A model generated the notes under the pieces. The model searched no databases and was not told the origin of the DNA. It was given only the letters and a program-made list of their open reading frames with translations. Source: DATKHR01 sp036557365 (GTDB lineage: Bacteria > Acidobacteriota > Vicinamibacteria > Vicinamibacterales > CAVVIG01). Taken from it: a DNA stretch of 64,000 bases. The position numbers were made by a program, and so were the translations under genes. Positions within the stretch are counted from its first letter, which is position 1. Each line of letters begins with the position of its first letter. The stretch spans positions 1 to 64,000 of the forward strand of contig DATBHR010000081.1 of NCBI GenBank assembly GCA_036557365.1. Reading direction: 5' to 3'. Positions 19,924 to 28,547 of the stretch are shown here, one piece after another.

Positions 19924-20360
19924 GCGCGTTCCGCCTCGCTGATCTGATCGACGCGCCGCTGGTGGCGTCCACCCTCGAAAGGCGTCGTGAGCCAGAGCTC
20001 GAGAATTTCGTCCGCGAGCGCGTGGGCCACGACTCGACCGCCCATCGAGAGGACGTTCGCGTCGTTGTGCTGGCGCGACAGTCGCGCCGTATAAAGATCG
20101 TTGCACAGGGCCGCGCGGACGCCGCGGACTTTGTTCGCGGCAATCTGTTCGCCTTGGCCGCTTCCGCCGAGGACGATGCCGCGGTCGACGCGCCCGGCGG
20201 CGACCGAACGGCCGACCGCCACGCAGATCGGCGGATAGTCGACCGGCGCTTCGCTGTCGGTCCCGTGGTCGTCGACGGCATGGCCGAGCCGCGCGAGCGT
20301 GGTTTTCAAATGTTCTTTCAACGCGAAGCCAGCATGATCGGCGCCGATCGCAATTCGCAC
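19920..20360 (-). CDS. rpiB: Ribose-5-phosphate isomerase B
   Basis: Interconverts ribose 5-phosphate and ribulose 5-phosphate. The protein is 146 residues, with IAIGADHAGFALKEHL at the N-terminus and GGSGQGEQIAANKVRGVRAA in the middle. Where E. coli RpiB has the catalytic Cys (CGTGIG), this protein has Ser (GGSGQG) followed by Glu, as in mycobacterial RpiB where the Glu is the base. The C-terminal RHQRRVDQISEAE also resembles that type. Co-transcribed with glyA through a 4-bp overlap. Confidence 0.96.
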   Translation of the reverse strand: MRIAIGADHAGFALKEHLKTTLARLGHAVDDHGTDSEAPVDYPPICVAVGRSVAAGRVDRGIVLGGSGQGEQIAANKVRGVRAALCNDLYTARLSRQHNDANVLSMGGRVVAHALADEILELWLTTPFEGGRHQRRVDQISEAERA

Positions 20361-20425
20361 GACCCGCGATTTTACTATACGCTCTCAGCCTCGATGCGGC
20401 CGTTCTCTCCCGATTCCGAAGTGCC

Positions 20426-21592
20426 ATGAAGTCCGACACGGCCGTCGTCGTCGTGTCGCCGCGCGGCGAGGATCGGCTGCGTTCCGGTCATCCGTGGATT
20501 TATCGCGCAGATGTCGTCGATGCGCAGGTCGCCGGCGGTGAGATCGCGGTGGTCAAGGGCGCGCGCGGCCGTGTGCTCGGCCGGGCGCTGTACAGCGATC
20601 GGTCGCAGATCGCCGTTCGCGTCATCGAAACCGGCAGCCAGACAGATCCCGACTGGCTGAGCCACCGGATCGAATCTGCGGTGGTATTCAGACGATCACT
20701 CGAGATCGACGCGACGGCGTACCGCCTCGTGCACGGCGAGGCCGACCGCCTGCCGTCGCTCATCGTCGATCGGTACGGCGACTACCTGGTGGTGCAGACG
20801 CTCTCGCAAGCGATGGACCGCCGCTTGCCGGAGGTTGTCGCCACGCTCCAGCGTGTCGTCGAGCCGCGCGGCATTCTCGCGCGGAACGATCCGCGCGCAC
20901 GCGTGCTCGAAGGCCTGGAACAGCGCGTCGACCTGCTGGCCGGAGAAATCCCCGATCTCGTCAGCGTCACCGAGCTCGGAATCTCGTACGACGTCGACCT
21001 GAGGCACGGCCAGAAGACGGGGCTGTTCCTGGATCAGCGGGAAAACCGGCAGGCGGCAGCGGCATACGCGCAGGGGCGTCTGCTGGACTGTTTCAGCTAC
21101 CAGGGCGGATTCGCGCTCGTCCTCGGAAAACAGTGTCAGGAAACGATCGCGCTGGACGTGTCCGAGGACGCGGTCGCCCGTATTCGTCAGAACGCGTCGC
21201 GTAACGGCGTCGCCGTCGACGCGCGCGTCGGCAACGTGTTCGACGAGTTGCGCGGCCTCGAGCGGCTTGGCGAGCGCTTCGACACGATCGTTCTCGATCC
21301 GCCGGCGTTCGCGAAGAACAAGGCGGCGGTGGCAAATGCGCGCGCCGGTTACAAGGAGATTAACCTGCGTGCGCTCCGGCTGCTGAACCCTGAGGGAACG
21401 CTCGTGACGTGCAGCTGTTCGTACCACGTCAACGAGGCGTTGTTCGCCGAGATCGTGTACGAAGCGGCGGTGGACGCCCACGTGCAGGTGACGGTGCTCG
21501 AAAAGCGGATGCAGGGCCGCGATCATCCTGTCCTGCTCGGCGTGCCGGAAACCTACTACCTGAAATGCTTCATCCTGCGAAAGCTGACGTAG
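20426..21592 (+). CDS. rlmI: RlmI/YccW-type 23S rRNA (cytosine-C5) methyltransferase
   Basis: A 388-residue SAM-dependent methyltransferase with an N-terminal PUA-like domain (LRSGHPWIYRADV, about 17-30), a linker domain with LPSLIVDRYGDYLVVQ, and a Rossmann domain with LLDCFSYQGGFAL. The active-site blocks LDPPAFAKNK and VTCSCSYHV follow. E. coli RlmI makes m5C1962; the same target is inferred. It is divergent from rpiB with 65 bp between the starts and overlaps the next gene by 28 bp. Confidence 0.93.
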   Translation: MKSDTAVVVVSPRGEDRLRSGHPWIYRADVVDAQVAGGEIAVVKGARGRVLGRALYSDRSQIAVRVIETGSQTDPDWLSHRIESAVVFRRSLEIDATAYRLVHGEADRLPSLIVDRYGDYLVVQTLSQAMDRRLPEVVATLQRVVEPRGILARNDPRARVLEGLEQRVDLLAGEIPDLVSVTELGISYDVDLRHGQKTGLFLDQRENRQAAAAYAQGRLLDCFSYQGGFALVLGKQCQETIALDVSEDAVARIRQNASRNGVAVDARVGNVFDELRGLERLGERFDTIVLDPPAFAKNKAAVANARAGYKEINLRALRLLNPEGTLVTCSCSYHVNEALFAEIVYEAAVDAHVQVTVLEKRMQGRDHPVLLGVPETYYLKCFILRKLT

Positions 21593-22326
21593 CCCGCGCG
21601 GCGCGGTCGGCTGAGCGCGAGCTGAAGCGTCTCGCGCGCCCGGCACACAATTTCGACGCGAGCCGCTACTTCCGCGGCGACCACAATCTCGGCTTCTACA
21701 ACGTCGGCACCGATCGGATGCGTGAACTTGCCAGGTCGATCCAGCTCGCGCATCAGTCCTGGACGGTTGACGATGCGATGGCGTTCGCGGACGTGCTGAT
21801 GCCGAATCGCTACCTCGACGTGAAGAACGTGGCGATTTCGCTTGTCGCGCGGTACCGTCGGAGCTTTGTGCCCAGGCTGCTGCCTCGATGGAAGCGCTGG
21901 TTCTCCGCGAATCAGTCCGCGAACTGGGCGACGACGGACGCGATCTGCGGCGAGCTGATCGGTCCTCTTCTACTCGAGCATCCGACGCTCGCTGACGGTT
22001 TCGGCGTCTGGTCAACGCATCGCAACATGTGGGTCAGGCGAGCCTCCATCGTCGGACTGATCGCGCTGGCGCGTCGCGGGCAGTCGCTCGACGTTCTCTA
22101 CGGCAATGCGAAGCGGCTGCACGCGGACGATCAGGATCTGATTCAGAAGGCCGTCGGGTGGGCACTTCGCGAAGCGGGGAAGGCGGATGAAGCGCGCCTC
22201 GAGCGATACCTGCGGGCGAACGGCCCGTCGATTCCGCGGACGACCGTGAGATATGCGATCGAGCGATTCCCGCCGCGCGCGCGGGCCGAATTGCTGCTCG
22301 CGACCAGACCAAGCGCGAATTCCTAG
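21565..22326 (+). CDS. DNA alkylation repair (AlkD-like) protein
   Basis: A 253-residue all-helical HEAT-like protein matching the DNA alkylation repair glycosylase family (AlkC/AlkD): RYFRGDHNLGFYNVGTDRMREL, LMPNRYLDVKNVAISL, and NWATTDAICGELIGPLL followed by WVRRASIVGLIALARRG. AlkD removes N3- and N7-alkyl purines; the substrate here is inferred. ATG 21565 lies inside the end of rlmI, so the two are coupled. The frame is open further upstream but only as an rlmI shadow. Confidence 0.9.
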   Translation: MLHPAKADVARAARSAERELKRLARPAHNFDASRYFRGDHNLGFYNVGTDRMRELARSIQLAHQSWTVDDAMAFADVLMPNRYLDVKNVAISLVARYRRSFVPRLLPRWKRWFSANQSANWATTDAICGELIGPLLLEHPTLADGFGVWSTHRNMWVRRASIVGLIALARRGQSLDVLYGNAKRLHADDQDLIQKAVGWALREAGKADEARLERYLRANGPSIPRTTVRYAIERFPPRARAELLLATRPSANS

Positions 22327-22444
22327 TCGTGTTGACAAAGCACTGGCGCGACGCCGTTTGGAGGCGATCCGTTCGCGCAAAAGATGCCAGAATTGACCGG
22401 ACCGCGCTGCGTGATCGCAGCGCACGAGGAATGAGCATACCGTC

Positions 22445-23060
22445 ATGGGCAACGAAGCGAAGTGCACGGCGCGATTCAAGGGCAAGAGCGCTGAAGGAAC
22501 GGCGCGACTCGAGACCGACGTCCTTCAATTCCGCTCGCCGGATTTGAAGCTCGCGGTGCCGTTCAAAACGATGCGCGAGGTGACCGCCACGAAGGGCGCG
22601 CTGACGGTGAAGATGCCCGACGGCGTGCTGTCGCTGCAGCTCGGTGCGCCAGCCGAGAAGTGGGTGGACAAGATCAGGAATCCGCCGTCGCGACTGCAGA
22701 AGCTCGGTGCGAAACCGGACTGGCGTGTCAGCGTCCTCGGCGTGGACGATCAGGACTTCCTGCGCGAGCTCGAGAAAGCGGTCGGCTTTCTATCCGTTGG
22801 ACGCGTCGCCAGGAACAGCGACGCCATCTTCTTTGGCGCGACGAAAACCGCGCAGCTCGATCGGCTCGACGCGCTGAAAAGACGCGATCAAGCCAAATGG
22901 CGCCATCTGGATCGTCCGTCCCAAGGGCCGTCCCGAGATTCGGGAAGCAGAAGTGATGGCTGCCGGCAAAACAGCCGGGCTGGTTGACGTAAAGGTCGTC
23001 AGTTTCTCGCCCACGCATACGGCCGAAAAGTTCGTGATTCCGGTGGCGAAGCGCCGCTGA
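22445..23060 (+). pseudogene. DUF3052-like gene interrupted by a +1 frameshift
   Basis: The first 145 or so residues are read in one frame (22445-22879). The conserved C-terminal block of DUF3052-like proteins appears in the next frame from 22881 to the TGA at 23058-23060: residues PNGAIWIVRPKG, then EVMAAGKTAGLVDVKVVSFS and a basic end VAKRR. The switch point is the run AAAA at 22877-22880; with three As the two halves join as ...DALK-DAIKPNG. As written, the first frame continues out of register to 22987 with a low-quality Ser/Arg tail. It is either an assembly error in a homopolymer or a real frameshift mutation. Function of the family is unknown. Confidence 0.85.
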
Positions 23061-23168
23061 ACGTCACGGTTTGGTGACGTTCGTTGCATCGCTCCATAAA
23101 GATGATTTTCCTGAGAACATACGAAAAAACAGCGGCCTGATCGCGACTTCCTGTGGTCCGATCGATGT

Positions 23169-26100
23169 GTGAACATCTCGGAAGTCTTCATCAGGCGACC
23201 GATCGCGACGAGCCTGTTCATGCTCGGCATCGCCGTCATGGGCGTGGTCGCCTACCGTGTTCTCGCCGTCAGCGATCTCCCCAACGTTGATTTCCCCACG
23301 CTGAACGTGAGCGCCGGCCTTCCCGGCGGCGACCCGACGACGATGGCCTCGGCGGTCGCGAGCCCGCTCGAGCGACAGTTCACGACGATCGCCGGCATCG
23401 ACGAGATGACGTCGTCGAGCTCGACGGGCAGCTCGAATGTCACACTGCAGTTCGATCTGAACCGCAACATCGACAGCGCTGCGGTCGACGTGCAGACCGC
23501 CGTCGCCGCGGTCATGCCGCTTCTTCCGGCCGGAATGCCGGCGCCGCCGTCGTTCCGCAAGTTCAATCCGGCGGACCAGCCCATCATGTTCCTCGGGCTG
23601 ACGTCCGACGTCGTGCCGATGTACGTCCTCGACGACTACGCCGAGACGATGCTCGCGCCGCGCATCTCGATGGTCTCCGGCGTGTCGCAGGTGCAGGTGC
23701 ACGGGGCGCAGAAGTACGCGGTTCGCGTCCAGCTCGATCCGAACAAGCTGCACGCTGAGGGGATCGGCATCAACGAAATCAACCAGGCGCTGCAGAACTG
23801 GAACGTCAACCTGCCGACTGGTCAGCTGTTCGGCACGAACGCCACCTACAACATTCAGGCTGAAGGGCAGTTGATGAACGCCGCCGCGTTCAAGCCGGTT
23901 GTCGTCGCGTACCGGCACGGCGCGCCGATCAGGCTCGATCAGGTCGCGACGGTCCTCGACAACGTCGAGGACAACAAGAACGCGTCGTGGCTGTACACGA
24001 AGGACGGGCCCCGCCGGGCGATCAATCTCCAGGTGATGCGTCAGCCGGGAAGCAACACGATTGAAGTGACGGACGCTGTCCGCGCGCTCCTGCCCGCGTT
24101 CGAGGCGGAACTGCCGCCGTCGGTGCATCTCACGGTCCGCGGCGATCGGTCGCGCAACATCCGCGAAGCGTTCAAGGACATCCAGTGGACGATGCTCGTG
24201 ACGCTCCTCCTGGTTGTCGCGGTCATCTTCGCGTTCCTGCACTCGGGATCCGCGACGCTCATTCCCGCGCTGGCGCTGCCGTTCTCGATCATGGGCACGT
24301 TCGCCGTGATGTCGCTGCTCGACTTCACGCTCGACAATCTCTCGATGATGGCGCTCATTCTCTCCATCGGCTTCGTCGTGGACGACGCCATCGTGATGCT
24401 GGAGAACATCGTCCGGCACATCGAGCACGGAGAGCGGCCGTTCGAGGCGGCGCTGAAGGGATCCAGGGAGATCTCGTTCACGATTCTCTCGATGACCGTA
24501 TCGCTGGCTGCGGTCTTCATTCCGATCCTGTTCATGAGCGGCATCCTTGGCCGTCTCTTCCGCGAGTTTGCGATCACGATCACGGCGGCGATTCTTATTT
24601 CGGGCATCGTCTCGGTGACGCTGACGCCTATGCTGTGCAGCCGCTTCCTGCGCGCAGCAGCGCTCCACGCGAAGGGGCGGTTCGCGACCTTCATGGAGCG
24701 TCAGTTCGGCCGGTTGTACGGCGCGTACGAATGGAGCCTCGGCCACGTGCTGCGGCATCGGCCGGTGATGATGGCGGTTTTCGTCGGGGTCCTCATCGCG
24801 ACGATCAAAATGTTCGGCGTGGTGCCCAAAGGCTTCATTCCGGATCAGGACAACGACACGCTCAACGTCAGCGTTCAGGCGGCGCAGGGGACCTCGTACT
24901 ACGAGATGGTCCAGAACGTGACGAAGATCGCGAACATCATCAACGCGAACCCGTTCGTCGACACGTTCTTCGCGAGCACGGGCGGCGGCTTCGGATCGAT
25001 GAACTATGCGCGCTTCAACCTGCAGCTGAAGCCGCGCGCCGATCGTCCGCTCTCGGCCGCCGAGATTGCGCAGCAGATCAGACCGCAGCTGCTCCGGTTC
25101 CCCGGATTCCGCGCGTTCGTCAGCTTGCCTCCCGCCATCCAGATCGGCGGACGCATGGGCAACAGCTCCTACACGCTGACCGTTCAGAGCGCCGACACGA
25201 AGGCGTTATACGAGTGGGCGCCGAAACTCGAGGCCGCCATCGGCAAGCTTCCCGAAGTGCAGGACGTCTCCGACGACATGGAGATGAAGAGTCCGCGCGT
25301 CAACCTCGTGATCAATCGCGACGCGGCCGCGCAGATGGGACTCAACGCGAACGAGATCGAGGCCGCGCTGTACGACGGATTCGGGCCGCAGTGGTCGTCC
25401 ACGATTTACGGACCAGCGGCGCAGTACAAAGTACTCCTCGAGCTCGATCCACGCTACCAGGAGCAGGCGGATTCGCTCGACAAGATCGCGTTCAAGACGT
25501 CCACCGGCGCGCTCGTCCCGTTCGAGTCGGTGATCTCGCGCGAGGAGACCGTCGGCCCGCAGACCGTGAACCACGTGGGCCAGCTGCCTGCCGTCTCGAT
25601 TTCGTTTGGACTGCGACCGGGCGTGTCGCTCGGTGCTGCGGTCGAACGCATCAACGCGACGGCGGCGAGCGTGCTGCCGCAAACGGTCACGACGGCGTTC
25701 CAGGGATCGGCAAAGACGTTCCAGGAGTCGATGGCGAATCTTGGTCTGCTGCTCTTCGTCGCGATCGGCGTCGTCTACATCGTGCTCGGGATGCTGTACG
25801 AGAGCTACATCCATCCGTTGACGATTCTGTCGGGCCTGCCGTCAGCGGGACTCGGCGCGCTCGTGACGCTGTGGCTGTTCGGTAACGAGCTGAACATCTA
25901 CTCGTTCGTCGGGCTCGTGATGCTCATCGGCATCGTCAAGAAGAACGCGATCATGCAGATCGACTTCGCGCTCGAAGCCGAGCGTCAGCACGGCAAGAGC
26001 CCGACCGACGCGATCTATGAAGGATGCCTGATCCGCTTCCGTCCGATCATGATGACGACGATGGCGGCGCTGTTGGGTGCCGTGCCGATCGCGCTGGGAT

Positions 26101-26270
26101 TCGGCGCTGGCGGCGAAGCGCGCCGGCCGCTCGGCCTCGCCGTCGTCGGCGGCTTGATGGTGTCGCAGTTGATCACGCTGTATTTGACGCCTGTCGTCTA
26201 CACCTACCTGGCGACCTGGGTGAAGACGCGCCAGATTCCGGCGGGTGCGGCGAAGCCTGCGACGGCATGA
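23169..26270 (+). CDS. RND-family efflux permease (AcrB/MdtB-like)
   Basis: A 1033-residue HAE1-type proton-driven efflux pump. It has an N-terminal helix (about 10-30, after VNISEVFIRRPIATS), a large periplasmic loop, a helix bundle with the proton-relay region GFVVDDAIVMLENI, a second periplasmic loop, and a C-terminal bundle with GIVKKNAIMQIDFA and RFRPIMMTTMAALLGA. The start is GTG 23169. No adaptor or outer-membrane factor gene flanks it, so partners must be encoded elsewhere. The gene ends 9 bp before a convergent gene's stop. Substrate unknown. Confidence 0.95.
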   Translation: MNISEVFIRRPIATSLFMLGIAVMGVVAYRVLAVSDLPNVDFPTLNVSAGLPGGDPTTMASAVASPLERQFTTIAGIDEMTSSSSTGSSNVTLQFDLNRNIDSAAVDVQTAVAAVMPLLPAGMPAPPSFRKFNPADQPIMFLGLTSDVVPMYVLDDYAETMLAPRISMVSGVSQVQVHGAQKYAVRVQLDPNKLHAEGIGINEINQALQNWNVNLPTGQLFGTNATYNIQAEGQLMNAAAFKPVVVAYRHGAPIRLDQVATVLDNVEDNKNASWLYTKDGPRRAINLQVMRQPGSNTIEVTDAVRALLPAFEAELPPSVHLTVRGDRSRNIREAFKDIQWTMLVTLLLVVAVIFAFLHSGSATLIPALALPFSIMGTFAVMSLLDFTLDNLSMMALILSIGFVVDDAIVMLENIVRHIEHGERPFEAALKGSREISFTILSMTVSLAAVFIPILFMSGILGRLFREFAITITAAILISGIVSVTLTPMLCSRFLRAAALHAKGRFATFMERQFGRLYGAYEWSLGHVLRHRPVMMAVFVGVLIATIKMFGVVPKGFIPDQDNDTLNVSVQAAQGTSYYEMVQNVTKIANIINANPFVDTFFASTGGGFGSMNYARFNLQLKPRADRPLSAAEIAQQIRPQLLRFPGFRAFVSLPPAIQIGGRMGNSSYTLTVQSADTKALYEWAPKLEAAIGKLPEVQDVSDDMEMKSPRVNLVINRDAAAQMGLNANEIEAALYDGFGPQWSSTIYGPAAQYKVLLELDPRYQEQADSLDKIAFKTSTGALVPFESVISREETVGPQTVNHVGQLPAVSISFGLRPGVSLGAAVERINATAASVLPQTVTTAFQGSAKTFQESMANLGLLLFVAIGVVYIVLGMLYESYIHPLTILSGLPSAGLGALVTLWLFGNELNIYSFVGLVMLIGIVKKNAIMQIDFALEAERQHGKSPTDAIYEGCLIRFRPIMMTTMAALLGAVPIALGFGAGGEARRPLGLAVVGGLMVSQLITLYLTPVVYTYLATWVKTRQIPAGAAKPATA

Positions 26271-26279
26271 GGCGGATCC

Positions 26280-28547
26280 TTACTGCGCGGAAGCCGCAAG
26301 CACCCTGACTTCCATCACCTCCCACGGGACGCGCGGTTGATCTGCTTCGATGCGCATTCGGATGTAACGGGCCGGCTGGCGGTCCAGCGGAAGATCGAGC
26401 GCGATGTCGAGCGGATGCGCAAGGGCCGCGCGCATGACCTGGCCACCCAGCTTTCCGTTGAATGTCGTGTGCCACGTCGTCCCGTCGGTTGACGTGGCGA
26501 CGCTCAACGCATTCGGGTAGAACGCTGCGCGCGTGCCGAGCGACAGGCGGACGCCGCATGCCTCCACGTCGCGGCCCATGTCGAGCGCCAGGATGTCGCC
26601 CGTCTGCTGCGCATCACCGCTGCTCCAGAAGGTGTTGAGACGGCCGTCGACGAGCGGGCCGAGCGGCAGCGGTCCCCAGATGTCGCGCGCGCTGGCGATC
26701 GGCAGCGCAGCGGGTGAACAGGCGACCGGATCGATCGGCCGGCTGCGGACGAGAAAAAACGCGAAGCGATCCGTCGACTGGACTTCGGTCGCGTGTACTG
26801 CCGATCGGAGCCACGCGATGCGCTCGTTCGAACCGGGCGCAGGACGCTCGACGACAACCAGCACCGGTTTGCTTTCTCCAAGCGCGTCGAAGACCGTTTC
26901 GTCGCCGAGCGCAAGCGCGAGGCTCATCGGCCGGTAGTGCGGCGGCTCGTATCCGCTGTTGCCGTTCGCGGTCGTGATGCCAGCGAGCGACGCGCGGTAC
27001 ATCGCTGCAATATCGCGCATCGGATCGCGCACCGGCAGCTCCATCGCGACCGACGCGCCCATGGCCGCGACGTCGGCGTCCCAGCGCGGCGGCAGCTCGG
27101 GCAGCGGCAGGCCTGAGATCCACGAATCGGCGATGACCACAGCGGCGACGATCGCGACGATGGCCGACGGCCGCCGAGTCGATCGCGTCAGCCGCGCGCA
27201 CGCCAGCGCCGCGGCTGTCGAGAGCGCCAGTATCGCGAGCATGCCGAATCGCGCCGGCGCACGGATTCCGTCGCCGAACAGGCTGATGCGCATCAGCCAG
27301 GAGTACGGCGGCTGATACAGGAACTGCTGGTGAAGGAATCCCGGCTTCGGTCCGAGGCTGAAGAGGAAGAGTGCGGCCGTGGCGAGCACGTAGAACGCAA
27401 AGCTCGACTCGCGTGCGTACGCATCACGCACGCGCGACCAGCAGAGCAGCGCGGCGATCCACGCGAAGAACGCCAGCGAAAACGGCTTGAACGGCGCGCC
27501 GACCGACAGGCGACCCAGCTTCCACGGTCCGAGCCGCCACGCGCTGAACGCGATCAATGCGAAGACCAGTCCGATTGCGATCAGTACCATCGAGATCTGA
27601 TTCGACCGCTCGGATGAACGTCGCGTCGCGAGCGACGCGATCCCGGCGATCGCGACGATGGCGAGAATCGTCGCGCCGGGAAACAGCTGCTTCTCGGCGC
27701 CATTCAGGTGCGCCGTCCATCCCCAGATCGCGCTCAGCGGCGACGCGGTCACGACCGACGTCACGTCGGCGCTCAGGTCGACAATGTCGCCGATTCCGCG
27801 CGCGAGGCCGTAGTGCCGGTGAATCTCGAAGTACTTCAGCGCGATCGGGCTGATCGCGCACAGGACGAGGACACCTGCGATGGCGACACCGGCCAGCAGA
27901 CGCCAGTCGCGGCGGCGCACGAACCACAGCATCCACAGTGAGAGCATCACCGAGAAGAAGAGGAAGTAGTAGCTGCAGCACAACGCCTGCAGAAGCAGCG
28001 CGCCGCCGAACGCGACGAACCAGATCGGACGCCGATCCTCGAGGTACGCGTGCAGCGCCGCGAGCGCCGCCGGCATCCCGAACGCGGCCAGCAGTTCGAG
28101 ATGTTCGATGTGCGCGAACCGATACGGACTGAAGCCGTAGGCCAGTCCGGCGACGAGCGACGCGTCGTGGCGCTTCGTCAGCGTAAACGCGAGCCAGTGT
28201 GCCGCGAGCGCGCACAACGGAAACGTCGCGAGCAGCGTGACGTTGTACGCGGCGAGCGACGACGCGCCCAGCCACTGGAGCGGCGAGGCCAGCAGACTTT
28301 CGCCGAGTCGATGGTCGGACAGCGCGAGCGCGCCCGTTGCTGGCGAGAAGAACCAGCCGTCCCACCACGCGGCGCTCAGCGGCCGATAGTGCGCGTTCCA
28401 CCAGAGGATGAGCGTGCTGAGCAGTGGATCGCCGACGTCGTGGGGAACTCTGCTTCCCAGGTGCCACGCGAGTGGGGCGGTGATGGCGATCGTAAGCGCC
28501 GAATATCCGGCCGCGAGCGCGAGGACAACCTTCAGGCGGTGCGTCAT
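26280..28547 (-). CDS. Polytopic membrane protein with C-terminal discoidin-like domain (glycosyltransferase-related)
   Basis: A 755-residue protein with roughly a dozen hydrophobic segments in residues 1-520, a periplasmic segment, and a C-terminal domain (about 625-750) with features of an F5/8 type C (discoidin) fold, ending in RMRIEADQPRVPWEVMEVRVL. The membrane half resembles GT-C style proteins annotated as membrane protein YfhO or glycosyltransferase. ATG 28545-28547 overlaps the upstream gene's stop by 4 bp; the frame to 28661 is unsupported. It probably transfers or recognises surface sugars. No specific substrate can be read. Confidence 0.75.
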   Translation of the reverse strand: MTHRLKVVLALAAGYSALTIAITAPLAWHLGSRVPHDVGDPLLSTLILWWNAHYRPLSAAWWDGWFFSPATGALALSDHRLGESLLASPLQWLGASSLAAYNVTLLATFPLCALAAHWLAFTLTKRHDASLVAGLAYGFSPYRFAHIEHLELLAAFGMPAALAALHAYLEDRRPIWFVAFGGALLLQALCCSYYFLFFSVMLSLWMLWFVRRRDWRLLAGVAIAGVLVLCAISPIALKYFEIHRHYGLARGIGDIVDLSADVTSVVTASPLSAIWGWTAHLNGAEKQLFPGATILAIVAIAGIASLATRRSSERSNQISMVLIAIGLVFALIAFSAWRLGPWKLGRLSVGAPFKPFSLAFFAWIAALLCWSRVRDAYARESSFAFYVLATAALFLFSLGPKPGFLHQQFLYQPPYSWLMRISLFGDGIRAPARFGMLAILALSTAAALACARLTRSTRRPSAIVAIVAAVVIADSWISGLPLPELPPRWDADVAAMGASVAMELPVRDPMRDIAAMYRASLAGITTANGNSGYEPPHYRPMSLALALGDETVFDALGESKPVLVVVERPAPGSNERIAWLRSAVHATEVQSTDRFAFFLVRSRPIDPVACSPAALPIASARDIWGPLPLGPLVDGRLNTFWSSGDAQQTGDILALDMGRDVEACGVRLSLGTRAAFYPNALSVATSTDGTTWHTTFNGKLGGQVMRAALAHPLDIALDLPLDRQPARYIRMRIEADQPRVPWEVMEVRVLAASAQ

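Noticed and set aside
18658..20439. 593-codon frame extending glyA upstream
   Set aside because: The extension is a shadow of rpiB in another phase; glyA length and the 4-bp overlap fit ATG 19923.
23064..24758. 564-codon minus-strand frame opposite the RND pump
   Set aside because: Composition dominated by Arg, Asp, His and Glu in the antisense of a conserved gene; no domain or signal.
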